Source: RGIG5612 sp045599965 (GTDB taxonomy: Bacteria > Bacillota > Clostridia > Lachnospirales > Lachnospiraceae). Taken from it: DNA of 64,000 nucleotides. Shown here in pieces: positions 24,055 to 31,349 of the stretch. The translations under genes and the position numbers were made by a program. The stretch spans positions 28,680-92,679 of the forward strand of contig JAZRXA010000021.1 in the NCBI GenBank assembly GCA_045599965.1, read 5' to 3'. Positions within the stretch are counted from its first letter, which is position 1. The number at the start of each line of letters is the position of its first letter. The notes below the pieces were generated by a model. It did no database searches and had not been told where the DNA came from. It saw only the letters and a program-made list of their open reading frames with translations.

Positions 24055-24852
24055 ATGAACGATATTATTCAAGAAATTAGGAACGGAAATAAGGCCGCTG
24101 TCAAAGCTGTTTACCAAAAATATGCTAAAGATGTTTACAATTTTGCTAAGTCTATCACAGGTGAACATGATAGTGCTTTATTTGCTACTAAAAAAACATT
24201 TTCAGTATTATTTAACAATATTAAACGCGGGGATGAGCCTGCTAATTTACGTACAGCAGCTTTAAAGATTGCTTATGATGAAGCTTATAATGCTGCAACA
24301 ACATCAAAGGCAGCAAATATATCTTCTGATGCTTCTACTAGCGCATATGCTGAATCTGAATCTCCTGCTAATAAAACTTATCTTAAAAACAAAAATGTTG
24401 AAAATGATTCTTATGACAATTACTCTAATGCTGAAAGCGTAGAGTATGATAGTTATGAAGATGCTTATAACAGTCGTCCTAGAACTTCTGCTAAAAGACA
24501 GCAACGTGTTCCTGAACCTTCTTATAATAATTATAATTATGAGCAAGATGATTATAATGACTATGATCAATATGATGCTCCTAAGAATTCACGTGGCAAA
24601 AATAATGCTAACGTTTATAACGCATTTGATGATGAAGATCAATATGATGACTATGATTACGGTTACGACGATAAACCAAAGAAGAAAAAACATCGCAACA
24701 AAGGATTGTTTGTTTTCTGCATTATTATTAATGTAATTTTGATTCTTCTTCTTTTATGGTTCCTTTTTGGTTTACTTGTTAACCTTGGAATTCTTCCTAA
24801 TATTGATCTTGGCTATACATGGTTTAATGATACAATCTATCCGTTGTTTTAG
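24055..24852 (+). CDS. Membrane protein with sigma-70 region 2-like N-terminus, unknown function
   Basis: The 265-residue product has three parts. Residues 1-80 resemble sigma-70 region 2 (AVYQKYAKDVYNFAKSITG followed by a second helix pair). Residues 85-220 form a disordered Tyr/Asp/Asn-rich linker full of YDDYD-like repeats. Residues 222-250 are one hydrophobic membrane helix after a KKKKHR stop-transfer patch. There is no region 4, so it is not a normal ECF sigma factor. It has its own promoter and terminator. A membrane-tethered regulator or structural protein is possible; I do not recognise a named family. Confidence 0.65.
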   Translation: MNDIIQEIRNGNKAAVKAVYQKYAKDVYNFAKSITGEHDSALFATKKTFSVLFNNIKRGDEPANLRTAALKIAYDEAYNAATTSKAANISSDASTSAYAESESPANKTYLKNKNVENDSYDNYSNAESVEYDSYEDAYNSRPRTSAKRQQRVPEPSYNNYNYEQDDYNDYDQYDAPKNSRGKNNANVYNAFDDEDQYDDYDYGYDDKPKKKKHRNKGLFVFCIIINVILILLLLWFLFGLLVNLGILPNIDLGYTWFNDTIYPLF

Positions 24853-24877
24853 CTAGGCAAAATTCATTGATTTTAAG

Positions 24878-24906
24878 GGAAATGTCGTTGACATTTCCTT
24901 TTTTTT
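24878..24906 (+). terminator. Intrinsic terminator, sharing its 3' arm with the rplU promoter
   Basis: GGAAATGTC (24878-24886) pairs with GACATTTCC (24890-24898) and is followed by eight T. The loop and 3' arm contain the TTGACA used as the rplU -35. Confidence 0.82.
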
Positions 24907-24916
24907 ATGCTAAATT
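24888..24916 (+). promoter_or_regulatory. Promoter of rplU-rpmA
   Basis: TTGACA (24888-24893) and TAAATT (24911-24916) are separated by exactly 17 bases. The -35 overlaps the preceding terminator hairpin. Confidence 0.6.
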
Positions 24917-24922
24917 TTTATG

Positions 24923-24995
24923 GTTGACCGCTCAATGAGGTTTAAGTCCTTTTGGCACCGTAGTTGGCGAGTATTTATTTAGGAGGTACATTCTT
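24923..24995 (+). promoter_or_regulatory. Leader of rplU, candidate ribosomal protein L21 leader
   Basis: About 70 bases precede the rplU ATG and include ACC-GCTCAATGA-GGT and GGCACCG-TAGT-TGGCG segments able to form short stems before AGGAGG. An autoregulatory L21 leader is known in this position in Firmicutes. I cannot confirm the covariance match, so this rests on position and weak folding only. Confidence 0.35.
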
Positions 24996-25352
24996 ATGTA
25001 CGCAATTTTTACAACCGGAGGCAAACAATACAAAGTTGCTAAAGGGGACACAATCAGGGTTGAAAAACTTGACCTTGAAGTTGGTTCAAAAGTTTCTTTT
25101 GACCAGGTACTTTTAGTTAGTGACAAAAAGGTAACTGTTGGTAGTCCTTTCGTTGCTGGTGCTAAAGTTGAAGCTACTGTTAAAAATCAGGGCAAAGACA
25201 AAAAGGTAATCGTTTATAAGTATAAACCTAAAACTGGTTACCATAAAAAACAAGGCCATCGTCAGCTTTTTACAGAACTTGAAATTAACAATGTTGTTTT
25301 TGGTTCAAAGAGCGAAGAAAAGGCTGAAGCTGCTGATGAAGCACAAGCTTAA
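24996..25352 (+). CDS. rplU: 50S ribosomal protein L21
   Basis: A 118-residue protein starting MYAIFTTGGKQYKVAKGD, with the C-terminal KPKTGYHKKQGHRQ RNA-binding segment, plus a short acidic tail. It binds 23S rRNA. It is followed directly by rpmA (31 bases) without the prp/ysxB protease gene that usually sits between them in Firmicutes. Confidence 0.98.
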   Translation: MYAIFTTGGKQYKVAKGDTIRVEKLDLEVGSKVSFDQVLLVSDKKVTVGSPFVAGAKVEATVKNQGKDKKVIVYKYKPKTGYHKKQGHRQLFTELEINNVVFGSKSEEKAEAADEAQA

Positions 25353-25383
25353 TTTTGATTTTTTAGTAAAGGAGTGAAAACAT

Positions 25384-25644
25384 ATGGCACATAAAAAAGG
25401 TGTGGGTTCTACTCGAAATGGTAGAGATTCCGAGTCCAAACGATTAGGCGCTAAGAGAGCTGATGGTCAGTTTGTAAAAGCTGGTAATATCTTATACAAA
25501 CAAAGAGGTACTAAGATTCATCCAGGTGAAAATGTTGGCCGTGGCAAAGATGATACTTTATTTGCACTTGCTGATGGTAAAGTACATTTCCACAGATTAG
25601 GCAGAGATAAAAAACAAGTTTCTGTTTTGCCTGTAGAGAAATAA
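25384..25644 (+). CDS. rpmA: 50S ribosomal protein L27
   Basis: An 86-residue protein starting MAHKKGVGSTRNGRDSESKRLG. The N-terminus enters the peptidyl transferase centre. In most Firmicutes L27 carries an extra N-terminal peptide removed by the Prp protease; here Met-Ala precedes HKKGVGS directly, so no processing is needed, in keeping with the missing prp gene. The start has an AAAGGAGTG site. A terminator follows. Confidence 0.98.
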   Translation: MAHKKGVGSTRNGRDSESKRLGAKRADGQFVKAGNILYKQRGTKIHPGENVGRGKDDTLFALADGKVHFHRLGRDKKQVSVLPVEK

Positions 25645-25658
25645 AGCATTAATTGTAA

Positions 25659-25694
25659 GGGCTTCAAACTTGAGTTTGAGGCCCTATATTTTTT
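25659..25694 (+). terminator. Intrinsic terminator after rpmA, abutting the obg start
   Basis: GGGCTTCAAACT (25659-25670) pairs with AGTTTGAGGCCC (25673-25684) over 12 positions with one wobble, followed by TATATTTTTT. The obg ATG is at 25698, so the structure also occupies the obg leader. Confidence 0.85.
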
Positions 25695-25697
25695 ATT

Positions 25698-26981
25698 ATG
25701 TTTGCTGATATTGCAAGAATTTCAATTAAATCTGGTAAGGGCGGTGATGGTCATGTTTCTTTTAGAAGAGAGAAGTATGTTCCTGATGGTGGCCCTGATG
25801 GCGGTGACGGCGGCAGAGGCGGCAACGTTGTTTTTGTAGTTGATAAAAATGTTAACACTTTAATTGATTATCGTCATAAACATAAATTTGCTGCGGAACA
25901 TGGACAAGAAGGTGGTGCTAAAAGATGCCACGGTGCTAACGGCGCCGACATTATCTTAAAAGTTCCGGAAGGTACTATTATTCGTGAAGCTAATTCTAAT
26001 TTAATTATTCATGATATGGGTTCTTCTTCTGAACCTTTTGTAATCTTAAAAGGTGGGCGTGGTGGCAAAGGTAATATGAATTATGCCACTAGCGTTATGC
26101 AAGCGCCTAAATATGCTCAGCCTGGTGGCAAAGCTCGTGAACTTGATATTATTTTGGAGCTTAAATGCATTGCTGATGTTGGTTTAGTTGGTTTTCCTAA
26201 TGTTGGTAAGTCTACTTTTCTTTCTTCTGTTACCAATGCTAAACCTAAGATTGCTAATTATCATTTCACAACTCTTGATCCGAATTTAGGTGTTGTTGAT
26301 TTTGGTGATAGTGGTTTTGTTATGGCTGATATTCCTGGTCTTATTGAAGGTGCTTCTGAAGGCGTTGGTCTTGGTCATGAATTTCTTAAACATATTGAAA
26401 GATGCCGCGTTCTAATTCACCTTGTTGATGCTAGTTCTGTTGAGGGTAGGGATCCTGTTGCTGATGTTTTGGCAATTAATAATGAACTTTCTAAATATTC
26501 TGATATTTTATCTAATAAAAAGCAGGTTATTGCTGCTAATAAAATTGATTTGATTTATGATAAAAATGAGCTTGATAACGTGTTAAATAAGTTGTCAAGT
26601 ATTGATCCTAATATTAAAGTTTTTCCTATTTCTGCTGCCACTCACAAAGGTACTGATGAACTTTTATATTTCGTTCAAAATCTTTTAAAAGATACTGACG
26701 ATGTTGGCATTTTTGATAGTGAATTTGATGTTTATGGTCAATACGAAGAAGAGGTTGAGCCATTAAATATTTATAAACTTGATGATTCTACTTATTGTGC
26801 TGAAGGTCCTAGAATTGAGAGGATGCTTGGCTATACTAATTTAGAATCTGAAAAAGGTTTTATGTTTTTCCAAAACTTTATGAAAGAACAAGGCATTATT
26901 GATGAAATGAAAAAACTTGGTCTTTCAGAAGGTGATACTGTTAAAATTTATGGTCATGAATTTGACTACTATGAGGATTAA
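25698..26981 (+). CDS. obg: GTPase Obg (ribosome assembly)
   Basis: A 427-residue Obg protein. It has the glycine-rich N-terminal Obg domain (DGGPDGGDGGRGGNV), a GTPase domain with P-loop GFPNVGKST, DIPGLIEG and NKID, and a C-terminal OCT domain. It acts in 50S assembly and stress control. The start MFADIARI is standard but lacks a separate Shine-Dalgarno: the only GAGG is inside the terminator hairpin 16 bases upstream. First gene of obg-yhbY-nadD-yqeK-rsfS. Confidence 0.97.
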   Translation: MFADIARISIKSGKGGDGHVSFRREKYVPDGGPDGGDGGRGGNVVFVVDKNVNTLIDYRHKHKFAAEHGQEGGAKRCHGANGADIILKVPEGTIIREANSNLIIHDMGSSSEPFVILKGGRGGKGNMNYATSVMQAPKYAQPGGKARELDIILELKCIADVGLVGFPNVGKSTFLSSVTNAKPKIANYHFTTLDPNLGVVDFGDSGFVMADIPGLIEGASEGVGLGHEFLKHIERCRVLIHLVDASSVEGRDPVADVLAINNELSKYSDILSNKKQVIAANKIDLIYDKNELDNVLNKLSSIDPNIKVFPISAATHKGTDELLYFVQNLLKDTDDVGIFDSEFDVYGQYEEEVEPLNIYKLDDSTYCAEGPRIERMLGYTNLESEKGFMFFQNFMKEQGIIDEMKKLGLSEGDTVKIYGHEFDYYED

Positions 26982-26983
26982 TT

Positions 26984-27262
26984 ATGACAAGTAAAGAACG
27001 TGCTGCTTTAAGAAGCTTAGCACATCATTTAGAACCTATTGTTAATGTTGGAAAAGACGGTGTTTCTCCTGAAGTTGCTATGGCTACTGATGAGGCTTTA
27101 GAAGCTAGAGAGCTCATTAAAGTTAATGTATTAAAAAACTGTTTTGAGGATATTAGAGAAATTGCCACTAAACTTTCTGAACGCACAAATTCTCAAATTG
27201 TGCAAGTTATGGGTAGAAAAATTACACTATATAGGTATAATAAAAGTAAGCATAAAAATTAA
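26984..27262 (+). CDS. yhbY: YhbY family RNA-binding protein (CRS1-YhbY domain)
   Basis: A 92-residue single CRM domain protein with LRSLAHHLEPIVNVGKDG (the GxxG loop is GKDG) and VQVMGRKITLYR at the end. YhbY binds pre-50S particles. It begins 2 bases after obg and is conserved in this position in Clostridia. Confidence 0.93.
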   Translation: MTSKERAALRSLAHHLEPIVNVGKDGVSPEVAMATDEALEARELIKVNVLKNCFEDIREIATKLSERTNSQIVQVMGRKITLYRYNKSKHKN

Positions 27263-27277
27263 CTTTGGAGGTTATTT

Positions 27278-27877
27278 ATGAAAATTGGTATTTTAGGTGG
27301 TACTTTTGATCCTATTCATCTTGGTCATTTAATTTTGGCTGAAACTGCTAGAGATAGATTTGGACTTGATAAAGTTCTTTTTATTCCTGCTGGTAAACCT
27401 TATTTTAAAGATACTAATTCTGTTTCTGATGCTGATTATAGAGCAGATATGGTAAAAATTGCTGTTGAAGGCAATGATGCTTTTGACTTTTCTGATATTG
27501 AACTTAAAAGAGAAGGTGCGACTTACACAGTTAATACTTTAACTGAACTTAATAAGATATATCCTGACGATGAACTTTTCTTTATCGTTGGTTCTGATAC
27601 TTTATATCAAATCGAAGACTGGAAAGATCCTGCTAAGGTTTTAGAGTTAGCAACTATTTTAATTGCTTCTCGTAGCGCTGTTGGCGAAGATGTTCAAGCT
27701 AAGATACATGATCTCCAAGATACTTTCCCAGGTTCTAAATTCGAAAAACTCAATATGCTAAATATTGATATTTCATCTACTAATGTTCGTGCTAAAGTTA
27801 AAGCTAATGCTTCAATTAAGTATCTTGTTCCTGATGAAGTGGCTGAATATATTGGAAAGAATAATTTATATAAATAA
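27278..27877 (+). CDS. nadD: Nicotinate-nucleotide adenylyltransferase
   Basis: A 199-residue enzyme that adenylates nicotinate mononucleotide in NAD synthesis. It has the nucleotidyltransferase motif GGTFDPIHLGH at the N-terminus, the ISSTNVR motif near the C-terminus and SDTLYQIEDWKD in the middle. The start has a GGAGG site 8 bases upstream. It belongs to the obg operon. Confidence 0.96.
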   Translation: MKIGILGGTFDPIHLGHLILAETARDRFGLDKVLFIPAGKPYFKDTNSVSDADYRADMVKIAVEGNDAFDFSDIELKREGATYTVNTLTELNKIYPDDELFFIVGSDTLYQIEDWKDPAKVLELATILIASRSAVGEDVQAKIHDLQDTFPGSKFEKLNMLNIDISSTNVRAKVKANASIKYLVPDEVAEYIGKNNLYK

Positions 27878-27894
27878 TTCTTTCGAGGAACTGA

Positions 27895-28485
27895 ATGAAA
27901 CTTGATTATTTTGATTTTATTAGCGAATCTTTGCGTAATGATTTAGACCATGATAGATACTGGCACACTATTAGTGTTGCCTTTATCGCTTCTGCTTTGG
28001 CTATGCGTTATCATTATGATAGCCCTGACAGAGCTGAAATTGCTGGTCTGTTGCATGACTGCGCTAAATGTATTCCTAATGAAACTAAATATGCTTTATG
28101 TTCTGAATTTGGAATCTATTTAAATGATTTCGAGCTTGCTAATCCTTCTTTAGTTCATGCTAAGCTTGGCGCTGAAATTGCTTCTAGTAAATTTGGAGTA
28201 TTCGACAGGGATATTTTAGATGCAATTCGCACTCACACTACAGGTTCTCCTAATATGTCCGTGCTTCAAAAAATAATTTACGTTGCTGATTTTATTGAAC
28301 CTAATCGTGATGATATTATTCCTCATATTGAATCTATTCAATCTTTAGCTTTTGATAACTTGGATAGAGCAGTATATGAAATTTCTGGGTATTCTATTGA
28401 ATACTTAAAAAAAGCTGGCAAGAATATTGATCCTGCTACGATTGCAACTCATGATTATTATAAAAATATAGTTGAAGGGAAATAA
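27895..28485 (+). CDS. yqeK: YqeK family HD-domain hydrolase (Ap4A hydrolase type)
   Basis: A 196-residue HD phosphohydrolase with RYWHTISV (metal histidine), GLLHDCAK (HD pair) and THTTGSPNMS. YqeK proteins symmetrically cleave diadenosine tetraphosphate. It follows nadD and precedes rsfS, the usual order. The start has an AGGAAC-like weak site. Confidence 0.94.
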   Translation: MKLDYFDFISESLRNDLDHDRYWHTISVAFIASALAMRYHYDSPDRAEIAGLLHDCAKCIPNETKYALCSEFGIYLNDFELANPSLVHAKLGAEIASSKFGVFDRDILDAIRTHTTGSPNMSVLQKIIYVADFIEPNRDDIIPHIESIQSLAFDNLDRAVYEISGYSIEYLKKAGKNIDPATIATHDYYKNIVEGK

Positions 28486-28487
28486 TT

Positions 28488-28847
28488 ATGTCTAATTCTT
28501 TTTCTGCAAATGATATTGCTAAAAAAGCTTTTATGGCCTTAGATGAAAAGAAGGCTATCGATATTAAAATTATTGATATTAGTAAAATTTCTGTTTTAGC
28601 TGATTACTTTATTATTGCTGGCGGTTCAAATGATAGGCAAGTTAAAGCTTTAGCTGATAATGTTGAAGAAAAACTTGGAAAAGAGGGTATTGTGCCAAAA
28701 AGCAGTGAAGGTTATTCTAACGCTAAATGGATTTTGCTTGATTACCAAGATGTTATTATTCATATTTTTAATCAAGAAGATAGATTATTCTATGATCTTG
28801 AACGCATTTGGATGGATGGTAATTTAACTGAAATTTCAGATTTATAA
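28488..28847 (+). CDS. rsfS: Ribosome silencing factor RsfS
   Basis: A 119-residue RsfS/Iojap protein, with VLADYFIIAGGSNDRQVKALAD and a KSSEGYSNAKWILLDYQDVIIHIF region. It binds L14 and blocks subunit joining when nutrients are scarce. It starts 2 bases after yqeK and closes the rightward block of genes, with a bidirectional terminator after it. Confidence 0.96.
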   Translation: MSNSFSANDIAKKAFMALDEKKAIDIKIIDISKISVLADYFIIAGGSNDRQVKALADNVEEKLGKEGIVPKSSEGYSNAKWILLDYQDVIIHIFNQEDRLFYDLERIWMDGNLTEISDL

Positions 28848-28863
28848 TTTATTTTATTGGAAT

Positions 28864-28896
28864 AAAAAATACCGGTTATAAGCCGGTATTTTTTTA
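28864..28896. terminator. Bidirectional terminator between rsfS and lexA
   Basis: The stem AAATACCGG/CCGGTATTT is flanked by an A-run on the left and a T-run on the right, so it can end both the rightward rsfS transcript and the leftward lexA transcript. Confidence 0.88.
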
Positions 28897-28919
28897 TGCA
28901 TATATTTTTATTGTTATCT

Positions 28920-29534
28920 CTAAAAAAGTCTAAATACGCCTATTACTTCGCCTAAAATAGTACATTCAGGAACAATGATAGGCTCATAATCTGGATTTTC
29001 TGGTTGTAATCTTATATGGCCATATTCTTTATAAAAAGTTTTAACTGTTGCGCCGTCTTCAATCATTGCAACAACCATATCTCCATTAGAAGCTGTGTTA
29101 GTTTGCTTAACTAATACTTTATCGCCATCAAATATTCCCGCATTAATCATACTATCTCCACGAACAACCAACATAAATACTTGCGCATTCGGAAGCATGT
29201 CTGTCGGAATAGGGAAGTAGTCTTCAATATTTTGTTCTGCTAAGATAGGTTCGCCTGCAGCAACTCTTCCAACAATAGGTACCTGTGCGCATTCTCTTCT
29301 GGTTAAAGCAAATTCATCATCAGTTATTTCTATTGCACGTGGTTTAGTAGGGTCTCGTCTTATAAAGCCTTTCTTTTCTAAAGATTCAAGATGCGCATGA
29401 ACAGAAGCAGTAGACTTTAAATTTACAGCATCGCAAATATCTCTAACTGTTGGTGGGTATCCTTTTGATAATGTTTCGGATTTAATGTACTCTAAAATCT
29501 CTTGTTGTTTTGGTGAAATTTTATCGCTTGACAT
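28920..29534 (-). CDS. lexA: SOS repressor LexA
   Basis: A 204-residue repressor. The N-terminal winged helix (about 1-68) includes KGYPPTVRDICDAVNLKSTASV. The self-cleavage site is A93-G94, and the Ser-Lys dyad is S128 (GDSMI) and K165 (ATVK). On RecA stimulation it cleaves itself and releases SOS genes. The start has a GGAGAA site. It diverges from a yneA-like gene, and three LexA boxes lie between them, implying autoregulation. Confidence 0.97.
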   Translation of the reverse strand: MSSDKISPKQQEILEYIKSETLSKGYPPTVRDICDAVNLKSTASVHAHLESLEKKGFIRRDPTKPRAIEITDDEFALTRRECAQVPIVGRVAAGEPILAEQNIEDYFPIPTDMLPNAQVFMLVVRGDSMINAGIFDGDKVLVKQTNTASNGDMVVAMIEDGATVKTFYKEYGHIRLQPENPDYEPIIVPECTILGEVIGVFRLF

Positions 29535-29594
29535 ATTATTCTCCTATTCAATTTTATTTTATAAATGCATTCTATCATACCGAACATATTTTTG

Positions 29595-29665
29595 CAAACA
29601 TTTGTTCGTTTTTTTGCTTGACAAACATTTGTTCGTATTATATTATAAATGCAAACAAATGTTCG
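29595..29665. promoter_or_regulatory. Three LexA boxes between lexA and the yneA-like gene
   Basis: CAAACATTTGTTCG occurs at 29595-29608 and 29622-29635, and CAAACAAATGTTCG at 29652-29665. In reverse complement all fit the Gram-positive box CGAAC-n4-GTTYG. A weaker CGAACATATTTTTG lies at 29581-29594. Centres are 27 and 30 bases apart. Confidence 0.9.
29618..29646 (+). promoter_or_regulatory. LexA-controlled promoter of the yneA-like gene
   Basis: TTGACA (29618-29623) and TATTAT (29641-29646) are 17 bases apart. The second LexA box overlaps the -35 and spacer, and the third lies just after the -10, so LexA would block polymerase directly. Confidence 0.8.
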
Positions 29666-29704
29666 GATTATAGTTTTTAAGTTTATTTATTAGTGGAGGA
29701 GATT

Positions 29705-30079
29705 ATGAATCAAGAAAGAATTAGAAGAGAGAATATTAAAAAAGCTAAATTATTAAAGCAAAGAAGAGCTCTAAGAAAGAAAGTAATGATAAGATTTTTA
29801 TTAAGTGTTAGTGCAGTTGCTGTTTTAGTTTTAATTCTTATTTTTTCAAATAAAAATGTAACTCAAGCTAATGAGAATGGAAACTATGTCGAAAAAACAA
29901 AGTATTATAAAACTATTGATGTTAATGCTGGAGATACTTTATGGACAATCGCTAACGAATATAAAAGTGGCGAGTATAGAACTATCAATGATTTAATTAA
30001 TGAAATTAAATCTATTAATAATATTTATAATGAAAAAATAATTGCAGGTGAAAAACTTATTGTTCCATACTTTGAATAA
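29705..30079 (+). CDS. YneA-like SOS-induced LysM membrane protein
   Basis: The 124-residue product has a basic N-terminus, one membrane helix (about 29-49) and a LysM domain (about 75-122, with VNAGDTLWTIANEY and GEKLIVPYF). This is the layout of YneA, which blocks septation during the SOS response in Bacillus. I chose ATG 29705 because GGAGGA lies 5 bases upstream; a GTG at 29693 would place that site inside the gene. Position opposite lexA under LexA boxes supports the role. Activity itself is inferred. Confidence 0.85.
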   Translation: MNQERIRRENIKKAKLLKQRRALRKKVMIRFLLSVSAVAVLVLILIFSNKNVTQANENGNYVEKTKYYKTIDVNAGDTLWTIANEYKSGEYRTINDLINEIKSINNIYNEKIIAGEKLIVPYFE

Positions 30080-30116
30080 AAAATTATTCTCTAAAATAAG
30101 TTCTAATTACCTACAT

Positions 30117-30147
30117 AAAAAAACAACCAATTTAGGTTGTTTTTTTA
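30117..30147. terminator. Bidirectional terminator between yneA-like gene and the recombinase
   Basis: AAACAACC (30121-30128) pairs with GGTTGTTT (30135-30142), with an A-run before and a T-run after. The leftward gene ends at 30132 inside the loop, so its last codons are part of the hairpin. Confidence 0.85.
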
Positions 30148-31205
30148 TTATTATTTGTATCTCTTAATGTAACTTTATTTCTTGCACTTCTTCGTCTTTC
30201 ATCTTCAATAGCTGCATAGTGTTTCTTTGTAGTATTAACATCTGAATGGCCTAAAACATCAGCTACCAAATATATATCTCCAGTTTGTCTATATAATTGC
30301 GTTCCATAAGTTGATCTTAATTTATGAGGTGTGATTTTCTTTAATGTTGTAACAGTAGATGCATATTTTTTAACTAGATTTTCAACACTTCGTACGCTAA
30401 TTCTTTTCTTTTGTAATGATAAGAATAGAGCATCTTCGCTACCAGGCATAGGTATAATAGTATTTCTTTCTTTTAAGTAATTAATTAAAGCCTCTTCAAC
30501 TTCATCTCCGAAATATACAACTACTTGATTACCACCTTTTCTAACAATTCTTATTCCATGATTCTTAAAATCTACATCTTTTATGTCTAATCCTACGCAT
30601 TCTGAAACACGAATTCCAGTTCCTAAGAGTAGAGTAACTATTGCTGTATCTCTAACCTTGGTTTTATCATGATAAGCGGCTTGCTGCTTAGTAAGATTCT
30701 TTCCAGTTTCAACTGTATCTAATAAACTAACAACTTCATCAGAATCAAGCCTTATAATGTCCTTGTCATGTATCTTTGGCATCTTCACAATCGATGCTGG
30801 GTTACTTGTGATTAATTCCATCTGATAAAAGTATTTATAAAAAGATCTAATAGACGCAAGTTTTCTATTTAAGCCTCTTTCACCATTAGCGCGTTCGGTT
30901 GTGTCATCATTATTATAAATTTTTAGATAGTCTAAATAATCTTGTATAATTGTTGGAGTCACTTTATCTAAAATCGTAATAGGATATTCAATAATTTCTT
31001 TATTTTTTCCTAAACCTGTTTCCTTGTGAATATAATTAAAGAATATTGTGAGATCGTAAGCATACGCCATACGAGTGCGAGCAGAGGTTGTGGGTTCAAT
31101 TCCTCTGAAAAACATAGTACAAAATGGAGGCAGTATTTTCAGCTGCTCGCGTAACTTCTTATCGTAATCAATCTTAATTTGTTCGTGATATGACCTGTTT
31201 GCCAT
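30132..31205 (-). CDS. Tyrosine recombinase (XerC/D/S type)
   Basis: The 357-residue product has an N-terminal SAM-like core-binding domain (about 20-130) and a catalytic domain with R199 (GTGIRVSE), H294-x2-R297 (HKLR), H320 (GHSD) and Tyr330 (KKHY). All are needed for strand exchange, so it should be active. At 357 residues it is longer than XerC/XerD (about 300) and equals the length of XerS, the single-recombinase type of streptococci. Its place next to lexA and at the point where gene directions converge suggests a chromosomal Xer role. An integrase of a lost element is possible but less likely. Confidence 0.85.
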   Translation of the reverse strand: MANRSYHEQIKIDYDKKLREQLKILPPFCTMFFRGIEPTTSARTRMAYAYDLTIFFNYIHKETGLGKNKEIIEYPITILDKVTPTIIQDYLDYLKIYNNDDTTERANGERGLNRKLASIRSFYKYFYQMELITSNPASIVKMPKIHDKDIIRLDSDEVVSLLDTVETGKNLTKQQAAYHDKTKVRDTAIVTLLLGTGIRVSECVGLDIKDVDFKNHGIRIVRKGGNQVVVYFGDEVEEALINYLKERNTIIPMPGSEDALFLSLQKKRISVRSVENLVKKYASTVTTLKKITPHKLRSTYGTQLYRQTGDIYLVADVLGHSDVNTTKKHYAAIEDERRRSARNKVTLRDTNNNKKTT

Positions 31206-31349
31206 TGTAATTTTTCCTTATTTTTGCACTTTTATGGGATTATTTTTACTTTTTCGTACTTTACCACTTCAATTTTTTTCAAAAAGTGTTAATTTATTCT
31301 TTATCAAAATAGGGAAGAAATATTATTTTACTTCATCCACTGTGTAATT

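Noticed and set aside
24304..24736. Overlapping Ile/Met-rich frames within the sigma-like gene
   Set aside because: Low-complexity shadows of the Tyr/Asp linker codons on both strands; no start signals.
30132..31205. Integrase of a prophage or island
   Set aside because: No phage genes, attachment repeats or tRNA nearby; it lies in a housekeeping SOS neighbourhood.
31206..31349. dif site beside the recombinase
   Set aside because: No clear match to the B. subtilis-type dif consensus; the AT-rich likeness to the streptococcal type is within chance.
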